Below are positions 7,914 to 17,098 of a stretch of 64,000 nt of DNA, piece after piece. Source of the stretch: Bacillota bacterium. Lineage in GTDB: Bacteria; Bacillota_I; Bacilli_A; RF39; UBA660. The notes beneath the pieces are model-generated. The model was not told the origin of the DNA and ran no database searches. It saw only the letters and a program-made list of their open reading frames with translations. Each line of letters opens with the position of its first letter. Position 1 is the first letter of the stretch. The stretch is from contig QAMK01000033.1 of NCBI GenBank assembly GCA_003149915.1, forward strand, positions 1 through 64,000. Reading direction: 5' to 3'. A program made the position numbers and the translations under genes.

Positions 7914-8447
7914 TTAATACAATCCGTGTATTTTTTGTCGAGTTGTTTCCGTAATCGGGTCTAATTTCCATGTATTTCCTTCTTTTGTACAAGAAAATGT
8001 AATCGTGTATTTTACTTTTTCACTTGTTTTATTCATCTGTTCGATTTTGTAAGCAGTTGCTTTTTCTTCATTCAGAGTACCATCTTCGTTTAGAAATTCA
8101 TCTTGATGTTCTAGTACATAACTATCGCCATCGTCATTTATCTTTTTATAGTTGTAAACTTCGATTTCGACTTCGACGGTTGCATTGCTGCCGTTGAATA
8201 TTTCATCTTTCACCTTATAACTTAAGTTCTGATACTGTCTCTTTAGAGCTTTTTCATATTCTTTTTTAGATTCATCATTTAAATATGGATTATCATCTAA
8301 AACCGATTCCAAATCATTGATGACTTCACTATCCATTGTTTGATATTTTCCTAAAAATTCTTCTACTCGTTTGGTTGGTGTGTTCATTACGTCATCGCAA
8401 CCAGTAAATAATAAAATTCCCAATCCTATAATAATTATCTTTTTCAT
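7914..8447 (-). CDS. Putative lipoprotein, unknown function
   Basis: 177 residues beginning with a type II signal peptide and lipobox LLFTGC (acylated Cys at about 16). The mature part is acidic. A helical region at residues 20-80 (FLGKYQTMDSEVINDLESVL) is followed by a beta-rich domain with VKDEIFNGSNATVEVEIEVY and a C-terminal TWKLDP motif, an NTF2/DUF4878-like pattern. It is probably anchored on the outer face of the membrane. It lies between asnS and the carboxypeptidase on the same strand. Confidence 0.75.
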   Translation of the reverse strand: MKKIIIIGLGILLFTGCDDVMNTPTKRVEEFLGKYQTMDSEVINDLESVLDDNPYLNDESKKEYEKALKRQYQNLSYKVKDEIFNGSNATVEVEIEVYNYKKINDDGDSYVLEHQDEFLNEDGTLNEEKATAYKIEQMNKTSEKVKYTITFSCTKEGNTWKLDPITETTRQKIHGLY

Positions 8448-8510
8448 AATATCCTCCGTTTATAGTATGGGAATTCAGCACTTAAAATATACCAAATTAT
8501 GGAAAATCAT

Positions 8511-8536
8511 AAAAAAAACCGGCTTATGCCAGTTTT
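8511..8536 (-). terminator. Terminator downstream of asnS
   Basis: Stem AAAAC-GGC/GCC-GTTTT with one C/A mismatch and a TTAT loop. It is followed on the minus strand by a run of eight T's. Confidence 0.8.
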
Positions 8537-8539
8537 CTT

Positions 8540-9928
8540 CTAGTATTCACAGTTTCCTGGAGTTCTTGGATACGGAATGACATCGCGGATGTTATCGACT
8601 CCTGTTAAGTACATTAATAATCTTTCAAAACCGATTCCAAAGCCGCTGTGGACGCATGTTCCGTACTTTCTTAAATTCAAGTACCATTCGTAATCTTTTG
8701 GTTCCATTTTTAATTCTTTCATACGGGTGTATAGTTTGTCATAGTCTTCTTCTCTTTGAGATCCGCCCATCAATTCTCCTACCCCCGGTACTTCTAGATC
8801 GACTGCGGCAACGGTTTTGCCATCAGCATTTTGTTTCATATAAAATGACTTGATGTCTTTTGGCCAATCCGTAATGAATACTGGACCATTAAAATATTCT
8901 GTAATATACTTCTCATGCTCCTTGGCAATATCTTCGCCATATTCTGGTTTAAATTCCCATTGGGTGCCATTCTTCTCAGCCTCTTTTAACAGTGTGATTA
9001 CATCTTCATGGGTAATTCTTGTAAATTTACTGTTTACCAATTTCGTTAATTTATCAATCAGACCTTTTTCTACAAATTTATCTAAAAATTCCATCTCTGA
9101 TTTGGCGTGTTCTAGGACGTAAGAGATGATGTATTTTAAACATTCTTCTTCGATGTCCATGATGCCTTTCAAATCACAAAATGCGACTTCTGGTTCAATC
9201 ATCCAAAATTCGTTGGCATGAAATTTAGTATTGGAGTTTTCGGCCCGGAACGTAGGCCCAAATGTGTATGTCTTTTTAAATGCTGTAGCAAACGTTTCGG
9301 CTTCTAATTGTCCAGAAACAGTAAGACCTACACTGCGACCGAATAATTCTTTTTCTGGATTGTTCTTTTTGTTTTTTGCAATCGTATCCAAATTTTGCGT
9401 TGTAACATGGAACATTTCACCGGCACCTTCACAATCAGATGCTGTAAATAATGGGGCGTGAAAATACACGTAACCATGATCTTGGAAATAAGTATGGATG
9501 GCCATAGCTGTTACACTACGCACTCTAAAAATTGCTTGGAATAAATTCGTTCTGGGACGTAAGTAGGCTTGCTCTCTTAAAAATTCAGATGAGTGTCTTT
9601 TCGGCTGCATTGGGTAATCTTCTGGGCAATCTCCTTCTAATTGGATTTGACTGACCTTAACTTCAAATTTTTGACCGGCACCTTGAGAAGCAATCAACGT
9701 TCCTGTTACTGTGATGGCACTGCCGTTACGATATTTTTGAATTTCTTCAAAATCTTTTAATTCGTGGTCGTACACCAATTGTAAATGTTCAAAACAAGTA
9801 CCATCTGAGAAATCGATAAACCCGAACTCTTTTTGTTTTCTATGATTTCGGATCCATCCAGAGACAGTTACTTCTTGATCCATGTACTTGTCTGTATCTT
9901 GATAAATTTCTTTTACATCTAATTGCAT
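8540..9928 (-). CDS. asnS: Asparaginyl-tRNA synthetase
   Basis: 462 residues from ATG 9928 (MQLDVKE). AGGAGG stands seven bases upstream; the ATG at 9934 is too close to the SD. The N-terminal OB-fold anticodon-binding domain (VTVSGWIRNHRKQKEFGFI) is followed by the class IIb catalytic core: motif 2 TFGPTFRAENSNTKFHANEF, the AsnRS-type EPEVAF, and motif 3 GFGIGFERLLMYLTG. The ASDCEGAGEMF stretch favours Asn over Asp. Expression is governed by a T-box leader with a probable AAC specifier. Confidence 0.96.
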   Translation of the reverse strand: MQLDVKEIYQDTDKYMDQEVTVSGWIRNHRKQKEFGFIDFSDGTCFEHLQLVYDHELKDFEEIQKYRNGSAITVTGTLIASQGAGQKFEVKVSQIQLEGDCPEDYPMQPKRHSSEFLREQAYLRPRTNLFQAIFRVRSVTAMAIHTYFQDHGYVYFHAPLFTASDCEGAGEMFHVTTQNLDTIAKNKKNNPEKELFGRSVGLTVSGQLEAETFATAFKKTYTFGPTFRAENSNTKFHANEFWMIEPEVAFCDLKGIMDIEEECLKYIISYVLEHAKSEMEFLDKFVEKGLIDKLTKLVNSKFTRITHEDVITLLKEAEKNGTQWEFKPEYGEDIAKEHEKYITEYFNGPVFITDWPKDIKSFYMKQNADGKTVAAVDLEVPGVGELMGGSQREEDYDKLYTRMKELKMEPKDYEWYLNLRKYGTCVHSGFGIGFERLLMYLTGVDNIRDVIPYPRTPGNCEY

Positions 9929-9960
9929 AAACATTCCTCCTAATCATCTTTTTTGGAAAC

Positions 9961-10203
9961 AAAAAAACAGAAACTCTATCCACTAGGGACGAATTTCTGT
10001 TTAATCCGCGGTACCACCCTGATTGTTGCAAACGATACTCTTTTGCAACCTCTCATTTTTGGATAACGGTATTTCCCGGCTTGGTCTACTGATTTCTTCA
10101 AGCAACTCCAAAGTGTTCTCCGATTTCTGAATGATTCGTTTCCACCAGCCACGAACTCTCTATCCATTCTATGAAATCATCGTCTTTTTCAACGTTTTTA
10201 TTA
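9961..10203 (-). ncRNA. T-box riboswitch leader of asnS
   Basis: The canonical T-box AGGGTGGTACCGCGG is on the minus strand at 10006-10020. It precedes a terminator whose arms are AAACAGAAA/TTTCTGTTT (9965-10002) followed by T's. Upstream, Stem I contains AGAACAC, from which AAC (Asn) followed by A is the likely specifier codon. Uncharged tRNA-Asn would stabilise the antiterminator and let asnS be transcribed. Confidence 0.93.
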
Positions 10204-10209
10204 GGTTTA

Positions 10210-10238
10210 ATTATAACGATTTACTTGCGCTTTGTCAA
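10210..10238 (-). promoter_or_regulatory. asnS T-box promoter
   Basis: Perfect consensus on the minus strand: TTGACA (10233-10238), 17-bp spacer, TATAAT (10210-10215). It overlaps the divergent trpS promoter. Confidence 0.88.
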
Positions 10239-10253
10239 TAATACGTGTAAAAT
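10225..10253 (+). promoter_or_regulatory. trpS promoter
   Basis: TTGCGC (10225-10230), 17-bp spacer, TAAAAT (10248-10253). It interleaves with the asnS promoter, so the two polymerases would compete. No T-box is visible in the short trpS leader. Confidence 0.65.
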
Positions 10254-10274
10254 TAATTACGAGGTGAAGGAAAC

Positions 10275-11285
10275 ATGAAAAAAATCATTTTGACAGGAAT
10301 TAGACCGACTGGAAAGTTACACATCGGACATTATTTTGGGGCAACTAGAAATTGGGTACTGTTACAAAATGATTATGAATCTTACTTTGAAATTGCAGAT
10401 GTGCAAGCTTTAACTGATAATTTTCATGATCCGGAAAAAGTTCGTATCAATACGAGAGAAGTTACGATGGATTTGCTTTCGATGGGAATTGATCCAAAGA
10501 AAGCGACAATCTTTGTACAATCTAGAATTCCTGAAATTGCGGAGTTGACTGTTTTTTATTCTAATTTAGTTACCGTTTCTAGATTATTCCGCAATCCGAC
10601 CGTAAAGACGGAAGTTGCGCAGAAAAAGGCACTTTTTGGGGAAAGTGGTGAGTCTGTTACTTATGGCTTTTTGGGATACCCAGTTAGTCAAGCTGCAGAT
10701 ATTACGGCATTCATGGGAGAACTCGTTCCTGTTGGAGAAGATCAACTTCCCCTTTTGGAACAATGTCGTGAGATTGTTCGGAAGTTTAATTCTATCTATG
10801 GAGATACATTAAAAGAGCCAGAAGCATATTTAAGTGAAAATAAGAGAATTAAGGGACTCGATGGAAACGAAAAAATGGGAAAAAGTTTGGGTAATGCCAT
10901 CTACTTTGCAGATACTCCTGAGGAAGTAAATCGAAAAGTGATGGGCGCTATTACAGATCCGAACAAGATTCGTAAAGATGATCCTGCCAATCCAGATGTC
11001 TGTATGGTTTACTATTATCATAAACTGTTTAATGAAGAACATTTATCTACCGTTTGTAAAGAATGTAAACAAGGTAAACGAGGATGCGTCGCATGTAAAC
11101 GAGAACTTGCTGCAGCCATCAATCAATACTTACAACCGTTCCGGGAAAAGCGTTCTTATTATGAATCTCATCCAGAAGAAGTAGATAAGATTTTAGAGGA
11201 AGGCACGAAACGCGCAAGAGAAAAAGCAAAACAGACGATGAAGCAAGTTAAGAAAGCAATGCAAATCGATTATGGAGATGAATAA
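10275..11285 (+). CDS. trpS: Tryptophanyl-tRNA synthetase with probable Fe-S cluster
   Basis: 336 residues, class Ic. The HIGH signature is at 16-19 (KLHIGHY) and the KMSKS equivalent, KMGKS, is at 200-204. Cysteines C243, C264, C271 and C274 give C-x20-C-x6-C-x2-C, close to the C-x22-C-x6-C-x2-C set that binds a [4Fe-4S] cluster in Thermotoga maritima TrpRS; C261 is additional. The enzyme charges tRNA-Trp. It is convergent with the yjbA-like gene, a pair adjacent in B. subtilis. Confidence 0.95.
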   Translation: MKKIILTGIRPTGKLHIGHYFGATRNWVLLQNDYESYFEIADVQALTDNFHDPEKVRINTREVTMDLLSMGIDPKKATIFVQSRIPEIAELTVFYSNLVTVSRLFRNPTVKTEVAQKKALFGESGESVTYGFLGYPVSQAADITAFMGELVPVGEDQLPLLEQCREIVRKFNSIYGDTLKEPEAYLSENKRIKGLDGNEKMGKSLGNAIYFADTPEEVNRKVMGAITDPNKIRKDDPANPDVCMVYYYHKLFNEEHLSTVCKECKQGKRGCVACKRELAAAINQYLQPFREKRSYYESHPEEVDKILEEGTKRAREKAKQTMKQVKKAMQIDYGDE

Positions 11286-11312
11286 AGACCGCCTTTGGCA
11301 GTCTTTATTTTT
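11281..11312. terminator. Bidirectional terminator between trpS and yjbA
   Basis: Stem AATAAAGAC-GCC/GGC-GTCTTTATT with flanking A- and T-runs. It serves both convergent genes. Confidence 0.88.
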
Positions 11313-11934
11313 TTACTAATTGCAATAAGTCATATAACTTTTTGTGTTTGGAATCAATTTGTTCTAGGGAAGAAGTCAATGATTCGTACATCGTTTTGAT
11401 ATCGGTTTCGTTTTGGTTAAAGTAATCTTTGTATAAATACGTAAGTTTATTTTTGTCTTCTTTTTGATAGGCTTTTAAAAATTCGGATTTTAAATAGGTT
11501 TTGATCGTCATTTCTTTTCTTGTACAAAATCGTTTTTGATAAGTTTTACTTAATATTCGATATTCTAACTTGGTAAAAGGTAAATCGTCTCCTAGTTGGA
11601 CGATGTCATCTTCATCGTCTGCTAAAAGTTCACTTCTCATTTCTAATACGGATTTGCTGTTAAAGGCAACGGCAAAAACTTTCATTCCATCAGTCAGCAA
11701 GAAGGTCGTTAAATTTTTCTTGCCGGATGCTTTTGCTTTGCCTTGTAATTTGGCCCAGATAGCATCCTGTAACCGGATTCTATTTTCATAAATTTCTTTC
11801 AACTGGTAATTTGGTATTTTCAGTAAGGGTATTTTTTTGACGTGTGTTAATTCTTTTTTATTTTCCCATTCAAAAAAGTTTAAATACGTATGCACATCCG
11901 TAAAATTCAGTAATATATCGTATACATACAACAT
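11305..11934 (-). CDS. yjbA: YjbA/DUF3603 family protein
   Basis: 209 residues from ATG 11934. GAGGGG lies immediately upstream, and a longer reading to 12177 would run through the preceding membrane-protein gene. YVYDILLNFTDVHTYLNFFEW, then KKIPLLKIP, FLLTDGMKVFAVAF and LEYRILSKTYQKRFCTRKEM fit the DUF3603/UPF0736 (YjbA) family. Its adjacency to trpS is conserved with B. subtilis. Cytosolic, function unknown. It is translationally coupled to the upstream small gene (stop TAA two bases before its ATG). Confidence 0.8.
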   Translation of the reverse strand: MLYVYDILLNFTDVHTYLNFFEWENKKELTHVKKIPLLKIPNYQLKEIYENRIRLQDAIWAKLQGKAKASGKKNLTTFLLTDGMKVFAVAFNSKSVLEMRSELLADDEDDIVQLGDDLPFTKLEYRILSKTYQKRFCTRKEMTIKTYLKSEFLKAYQKEDKNKLTYLYKDYFNQNETDIKTMYESLTSSLEQIDSKHKKLYDLLQLVKK

Positions 11935-11936
11935 AG

Positions 11937-12143
11937 TTATCCCCTCTTTCTCCATATTATCCATGAAATCATGCCGAGTCCAATTAGCAACAGATGAAAT
12001 GGTACGGATTTTATCATGTAGCATAGGTAGTCCAGCAATGAAAATCCTACTGTCAAGAGATTCAAATAGATGATAAAATAGGAAAGTCCATATACACATA
12101 GACATACGCCTAAAATATATAATAAAACGCTTATAAGTGTCAT
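11937..12143 (-). CDS. Small two-helix membrane protein, unknown
   Basis: 68 residues with hydrophobic segments at about 4-33 and 47-63, ending in a basic WRKRG tail. Its stop codon falls two bases before the yjbA start and its last codons contain the yjbA SD, so the two are coupled. The SD for its own ATG is weak. No family recognised. Confidence 0.6.
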   Translation of the reverse strand: MTLISVLLYILGVCLCVYGLSYFIIYLNLLTVGFSLLDYLCYMIKSVPFHLLLIGLGMISWIIWRKRG

Positions 12144-12200
12144 TTATATTTTGGCACCACCATATCTTTTTATACACATTTTGTTTATTACAGTATATGA

Positions 12201-12238
12201 AAAAAATTAGAAGATTTTCTACTCTTCTAATTTTTTTT
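12201..12238 (-). terminator. rmuC terminator
   Basis: Stem AAAAATTAGAAG/CTTCTAATTTTT with a loop of about 12 bases. It overlaps the last rmuC codons and has an A-rich tract on the other side. Confidence 0.8.
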
Positions 12239-13325
12239 CGTTTTCCATATTATCCGTTTCGAATTCTTCTACTTTTACACTGTTGATAGCATCGAATTTT
12301 TTCGTGATTTTATCGGTGGTAATGTTGACACTTTCGATATCTTTGTTGACTGCTTGAATACTTTTCGATAAATGATTCCATCTCGCTTTGTAACGAGCAA
12401 ATTCTAGACCAAGTTTGTTTAATTCTTGATGAATAATCGATGTGTAACGATCTCGTTCCATATTCTTTAAAATCATCTGAATGACCGTCAAAGTAGAAAT
12501 TAATGTGGTCGGACTTGCAATCCAGACACGTTTTTTATATGCATAGTCGATGATATCGGCATGGTATGCATTTAACTCGGCAAAAATCGCCTCAGCTGGC
12601 AAAAACATGATGGCTTGATCTGATGTAACGCCTGGAATTATGTATTTGTTTGCGATGACATCGATGTGTTTCTTGACATCAACTTTAAATTGTTTTTCGT
12701 ACATCTCACGTTCAATCGGTTGAATTTTTTTGTCGACCATATGACGGTAGTTCTCTAACGGGAACTTAGAATCGATGACAATCGTACCTAGTGGTTCCGG
12801 TGCAAATAAGACAGAATCAGCAATCGTTCCATTTGGTAACGTATACTGCAAAGCAAAAATCTTATCGTTATGTTCTCCAAAGACGTTCGTCAAGATATGA
12901 TTTAAATTAACTTCGCCAAAAATACCACGGCTCTTTTTATCCGTTAAAATGCTCTGTAGAGAAACGATGTCGCCACTTAAACTGTCGATTTTTTTCTGGG
13001 CTTCATCGATTTTACTCAATCGTTCTAAGACAGAAGTAAACGTTTTATTCGTTTTCTCAAAATTGGCATCTAAACGCATATTGACTTTGTCATTCATCAT
13101 GTTTAGTCGCTCTTCTAGTCTATCATTAATGGTACTAAAATTTTGATTTAAGTTTCGACCCAAATCATCTTTGAACTTTTGAATTTCTTGATTGATATTC
13201 AGTTCAAAGCGACCGAGTCTTTCCGTCATATCGGTTTCATTTTGTTTTCTCGTCATTAAAAAAACTAAGATTGCAATCAACAGACAGATTGCAATGACCA
13301 GTAATATTAGTATTGCATATTCCAT
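12219..13325 (-). CDS. rmuC: DNA recombination protein RmuC
   Basis: 368 residues. An N-terminal TM helix (about 3-24) and a coiled coil (35-125) are followed by the RmuC nuclease-like domain with RGIFGEVNLNHILTN, IVIDSKFPLENYRHM and IMFLPAEAIFAELNAYHADI. RmuC proteins limit DNA rearrangements at inverted repeats; the core is PD-(D/E)XK-like. The family's usual domain order is intact. It directly follows the rhodanese gene and lies just outside the secretion/pilus block. Confidence 0.93.
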   Translation of the reverse strand: MEYAILILLVIAICLLIAILVFLMTRKQNETDMTERLGRFELNINQEIQKFKDDLGRNLNQNFSTINDRLEERLNMMNDKVNMRLDANFEKTNKTFTSVLERLSKIDEAQKKIDSLSGDIVSLQSILTDKKSRGIFGEVNLNHILTNVFGEHNDKIFALQYTLPNGTIADSVLFAPEPLGTIVIDSKFPLENYRHMVDKKIQPIEREMYEKQFKVDVKKHIDVIANKYIIPGVTSDQAIMFLPAEAIFAELNAYHADIIDYAYKKRVWIASPTTLISTLTVIQMILKNMERDRYTSIIHQELNKLGLEFARYKARWNHLSKSIQAVNKDIESVNITTDKITKKFDAINSVKVEEFETDNMENEKKLEE

Positions 13326-13347
13326 ATCTACACCTCATTCTAACTCA

Positions 13348-13644
13348 TTATATCATAGATTCGTGTTCTAGATATGCATAATATCCGTCCTTTACACTAT
13401 AAGTATGATAACCTAGGCGGGACAAAGTAGTTGCAACGCGGTTCGATATAGCACCGTATTCACAATACAGATAGTAAGTGTCATTATAATTTAGATGCTC
13501 TGCTGGTTCATCCAAAAGGTCATCTACTAATACGTGTTTTGCTCCTGGAATGTGTCCTAATGAATACTTGTACTTGGAACGAATGTCGATGATGATAGCA
13601 TTGGATAATTGTAAAACTTGTTCAATGGTAACTTCGTAGTTCAT
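13348..13644 (-). CDS. Single-domain rhodanese-like protein
   Basis: A 98-residue rhodanese fold: IIDIRSKYKYSLGHIPGAKHV near the N-terminus and the active-site loop CEYGAISNRVATTLSRLGY with the catalytic Cys at about 68. It probably carries persulfide sulfur in the cytosol. It lies between the terminator of the secretion block and rmuC, 22 bases from the latter. Confidence 0.88.
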   Translation of the reverse strand: MNYEVTIEQVLQLSNAIIIDIRSKYKYSLGHIPGAKHVLVDDLLDEPAEHLNYNDTYYLYCEYGAISNRVATTLSRLGYHTYSVKDGYYAYLEHESMI

Positions 13645-13674
13645 AAATATCCTCCTACTACATTTTATGAACCA

Positions 13675-13697
13675 AGAAAAAAAGAGGTTTCCCTCTT
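13675..13697 (-). terminator. Terminator of the secretion/pilus block
   Basis: On the minus strand AAGAGG-GAAA-CCTCTT is followed by TTTTTTT. It overlaps the virD4-like stop codon and marks the 3' end of the 26-kb block. Confidence 0.85.
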
Positions 13698-16239
13698 ATT
13701 CATCATCTGTATCAAAGAAATCATCGAAGAATGTATCATCGCTTGCTTCTAATTCAACAGGTGCAATTTCATTTTCATTAATATGTTTAATCACTGTATC
13801 CTGTTTTCTTTGGATTGGTGCAGTTCCTAAGATGTCTTCAGCCGTCAATGGCTTGTGTTCTACAACTGTGGTTGGCTTTGATACTGGAGTAGTTGGTGCA
13901 GCCATCAAGTCTGGTTTTGCAACTTCCTTCGTAGGTCCTTCCGTAAACTTCTGATTGACAGCATTTGCAATCTTAGATGTCTGCGTAAACGGTGCCAATG
14001 TTTCTGTTTGAGAAACAGTTGCTGTACCAGAAATTGGTATTTGCGGTTTTGCTAACAAATCTGGTTTTTGATTGACAACCGGTTCCATATCGGATTTTGA
14101 ATCCAAAATAGATGGTGTTTGTTGTCCTTTTGAAACTTGTGTTGGCGGAGCAACAGGCGGTTTCTTTTCTGCTTCACTACTCTGTTTTTCTAGTTCTGCA
14201 ATCTTGGCATCGATTTTACGAACCAATTCATCGACATTAAATTCATCCTCCACTTTCGTTGCCTCTGGTTTCTTTGGAGTTACAGTTGCACTTGCAGCTT
14301 GGGTACTAGATACTGAGGAAGTCGGTTGTGATTTTGGAGATGATACCGTCGGATTTGGAACATTCGGATTTACAGTAGAAGCAAACGGATTTGGTTTTGG
14401 AATGCCTGCTCCTTGTGTATTTGGTAGTCCCATATTTCCAAATGGTCCTGGTAGGCCACCCGCAAAGCCTCCTGGAAGAGAGCCTCCGGCATTGCCGCCA
14501 GATGATTCATTTAACATCTGCATTACTTTTTCTTTCTTTTGCTTCTTTACAAACTCACGGATGTCAAATGTATGAACTGGTTGCTTTTCCCGTTCTGGAT
14601 AATCTGCCTTCGGATACGTTTTTCCCCAATTCATTTTAAAGTTTGGTGTAAATTTTGTACGGAACGGCTGCATACGAAGTCGAATAATGATAACTTCGAA
14701 CTGTTTCATACGTTGTAAGTCACTAACTGTAACCAGTGGTGTAGAAGCGGTTTTATCGTCTTTTTTCGATTTCTTCTCACCGCACATCTTGGAAATTTCT
14801 TCCAACGCTTTTAACTCTGATGTAATCAAATAAATAATATTACCACAGTTACCTTTTAATGTTTCCGCATTTTCTTTTCCATATACTTCATCCAACTGGG
14901 CAAAGTTCTGGATAATCATCGTAAACCGAATCAATCTAGAACGAGCGGCTGTAATCATTGTCGTAATATCTTTTAATGGTGGCATGTTGGCAAACTCATC
15001 TAGTAAGAAATTGGTTCTAACTGGAAGTTTTCCACCATTTTCTTGAGCAACAGCAATTAGAGTTTCGTAACATTGTTTTAGCAAAATCGTTACCAATGAG
15101 TGATATGTCTTCTTTTCATCTTGAATAACGATAAACAAAGCTGTTTTCTGTTTACCGATACTTGCCAAATCGACGTCACTGTGAGATAACATTTCACTTA
15201 AATTTTCACGAGATGCGAACAGTTTAATTTTCTGTTTAAATACGGCTAAAATAGATCCTTTTGTTTCATTCGGTGCCATGATGGTACTGGATGCATTAAT
15301 TGCAGCAGCACTGCTAGGATCTTTGGCACCAAAGTATTCTTTAACATAAGTAGATCCACCAAATTTTTCTTCTCCGACGGTCGTCATCAAACTGATGGAG
15401 TTGATGTTAATCTCATCTGGCTTGGCATCTTCAAACATACCTAAGGCAATACCTGAGAAGTAGTCTGCAGATGTTTTCTCCCAGAATGGGTCGGCATTTG
15501 AACTTTTTTCGTCGTACAAGATGTTGGCAGCAAGGTCATCCAACAACTCGATGGCTTTATCTTGATTGCCGTTTTTATACATTTCATAAGGAAGTGCTAA
15601 CGGGTTCCAAGAACTACCACGTTGCGGATCACGGAAATTCAAAATCAAAATTTGATATCCTTTTTCCCGTAACATATTGGATTCTGTTTCGTAAATTTCA
15701 CCTTTTGGGTCTGTGATAATCATAGATTCACCATGTTTGGCTAGTAATTGCACCATTGGGAAAATGACGGTCTGTGTTTTACCAGAACCAGTAGCACCAA
15801 TTACTAAAGTGTGGTATTCACCATTGTCTACATATACCTCATTTTCTTTTAGTACTAAAGGAACCCCGCCAGCATTAATATGGTCAGCATGTGGGTCAAC
15901 ACGTTCGATTCCTTTATCACTCGTAATTTCCTTTTGCTTAGCCCATCTACTGTAACCTTCTGTTTTCTTACCGAAACCGAAACCAATTCCGGATTCCATT
16001 TCAAAGAAATAGGAACTGACGCTAGCGAATATTCCACCCAATGCCAGTAAGTAAAACATGATGGTGGCCGCAACATGGTCAGAATCAAAGGCATCGATTG
16101 GATTTAAGCCATAAAACGTTCCTTCGGCAGCAAGATTTGGCAAATTCAAAACTGCTAAACATACAATATACAATAAGAAAATGGCAAAGATGATAAATAT
16201 TACAACATCTTGTGCCTCTGCTTTAAACTTTAATTTCAT
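13696..16239 (-). CDS. VirD4-like type IV secretion coupling ATPase
   Basis: 847 residues. Two TM helices (about 13-33 and 56-80) precede the TraG/VirD4 motor: Walker A GATGSGKT at 148-155, IITDPKGEIYE at about 174, and Walker B FLLDEFANMP at 411-420. The motor ends near 560. The last 280 residues are Pro/Thr/Ser-rich and presumably disordered, with EDILGTAP at 801-808 and a very acidic terminus (DDTFFDDFFDTDDE). VirD4 proteins recruit substrates to a type IV channel. The gene overlaps its upstream neighbour by ATGA. It is the last gene of the block. Confidence 0.92.
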   Translation of the reverse strand: MKLKFKAEAQDVVIFIIFAIFLLYIVCLAVLNLPNLAAEGTFYGLNPIDAFDSDHVAATIMFYLLALGGIFASVSSYFFEMESGIGFGFGKKTEGYSRWAKQKEITSDKGIERVDPHADHINAGGVPLVLKENEVYVDNGEYHTLVIGATGSGKTQTVIFPMVQLLAKHGESMIITDPKGEIYETESNMLREKGYQILILNFRDPQRGSSWNPLALPYEMYKNGNQDKAIELLDDLAANILYDEKSSNADPFWEKTSADYFSGIALGMFEDAKPDEININSISLMTTVGEEKFGGSTYVKEYFGAKDPSSAAAINASSTIMAPNETKGSILAVFKQKIKLFASRENLSEMLSHSDVDLASIGKQKTALFIVIQDEKKTYHSLVTILLKQCYETLIAVAQENGGKLPVRTNFLLDEFANMPPLKDITTMITAARSRLIRFTMIIQNFAQLDEVYGKENAETLKGNCGNIIYLITSELKALEEISKMCGEKKSKKDDKTASTPLVTVSDLQRMKQFEVIIIRLRMQPFRTKFTPNFKMNWGKTYPKADYPEREKQPVHTFDIREFVKKQKKEKVMQMLNESSGGNAGGSLPGGFAGGLPGPFGNMGLPNTQGAGIPKPNPFASTVNPNVPNPTVSSPKSQPTSSVSSTQAASATVTPKKPEATKVEDEFNVDELVRKIDAKIAELEKQSSEAEKKPPVAPPTQVSKGQQTPSILDSKSDMEPVVNQKPDLLAKPQIPISGTATVSQTETLAPFTQTSKIANAVNQKFTEGPTKEVAKPDLMAAPTTPVSKPTTVVEHKPLTAEDILGTAPIQRKQDTVIKHINENEIAPVELEASDDTFFDDFFDTDDE

Positions 16240-17084
16240 GAGTTTTCAACCTCCTGACATGATTTCACAGTTCTTAATGAATTAAATCCATCAAAAGACA
16301 TTAAGATTGGACAATCATTTAGTCCGCCCATTGGGCGATATCCATTAAATACTATACTATATTTTTCAGAATTTGAGAATTGTAAAACTGCTAAAAATTC
16401 ATATTGATAAGCATCTAGGTATTGCTCTGAACGAAGAACTGATTCCTTTACTACTTCTTGAATGGTACCATTATCATCTTCAAAAAGAACAAGTTGGAAT
16501 ACATATTCGCTATCTGAATACTCGTCATTAAATAGCGAACCAATACTATAGACTATTTCATTCATTCCATCTTTATCAAAATCGTAAGTTAATTTATAAT
16601 TTGTCATTAGCTCGTTAAAGATATAAGGAGTTTTTGCCTCTTCTGGAATATATTGTTCTAATCTTGTAAACTCATCACTTGTAACAGGTCTCGAATCCAG
16701 ATTTTCAACTACTTTAAATTCTGTATTATTGATAGAAGAATATGCAATCAAAGTTGGATAGATATCTACTAATACTCTTCCATCATTCCGATATTGAAAC
16801 ATACCATTATCTAAAGGAATTAATGCATAATGTCCAATGTAGTTGGTGTTTTGGTAAATATCAAAAACTCTTTTACTGAAAACTTCGGCACGATCTTTTT
16901 GATCTACTGTTGTGACCTCTTCGCCACGAATTCGCCACAATTCATTATAACCTACCATTAAATAATCTGTACGTGCTTCGTTCCAGTTGTCGCTATTGTT
17001 GCGGAAAAACAGTAATGCCATAATAATTAAATATAAAACAATTGCGGCAATGACAAGTATAATAAAGTTCTTATTGAATTTCAT
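16236..17084 (-). CDS. Membrane-anchored protein of the secretion block, unknown
   Basis: 282 residues with one N-terminal TM helix (about 7-27) and a large extracytoplasmic domain. A DFDKDGMNEIV segment at about 170-180 resembles a Ca-binding FG-GAP/EF-type loop. Two Cys (in NDCPILMSF and KSCQEV) could form a disulfide. It may fill a VirB8-like or accessory slot, but I see no sequence proof. Its stop overlaps the virD4 start (ATGA), implying coupled translation. Confidence 0.7.
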   Translation of the reverse strand: MKFNKNFIILVIAAIVLYLIIMALLFFRNNSDNWNEARTDYLMVGYNELWRIRGEEVTTVDQKDRAEVFSKRVFDIYQNTNYIGHYALIPLDNGMFQYRNDGRVLVDIYPTLIAYSSINNTEFKVVENLDSRPVTSDEFTRLEQYIPEEAKTPYIFNELMTNYKLTYDFDKDGMNEIVYSIGSLFNDEYSDSEYVFQLVLFEDDNGTIQEVVKESVLRSEQYLDAYQYEFLAVLQFSNSEKYSIVFNGYRPMGGLNDCPILMSFDGFNSLRTVKSCQEVENS

Positions 17085-17098
17085 AATAAGTCCTCCTT

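Noticed and set aside
11935..12177. N-terminal extension of the YjbA-like protein
   Set aside because: The extension runs in another frame through the separate small membrane-protein gene, while ATG 11934 has a strong SD and matches the family start.
14072..14575. Long plus-strand open frame opposite the VirD4 tail
   Set aside because: It mirrors the Pro/Thr-rich low-complexity tail of VirD4, has no SD, and gives a nonsensical Cys/Phe/Gly-rich protein.
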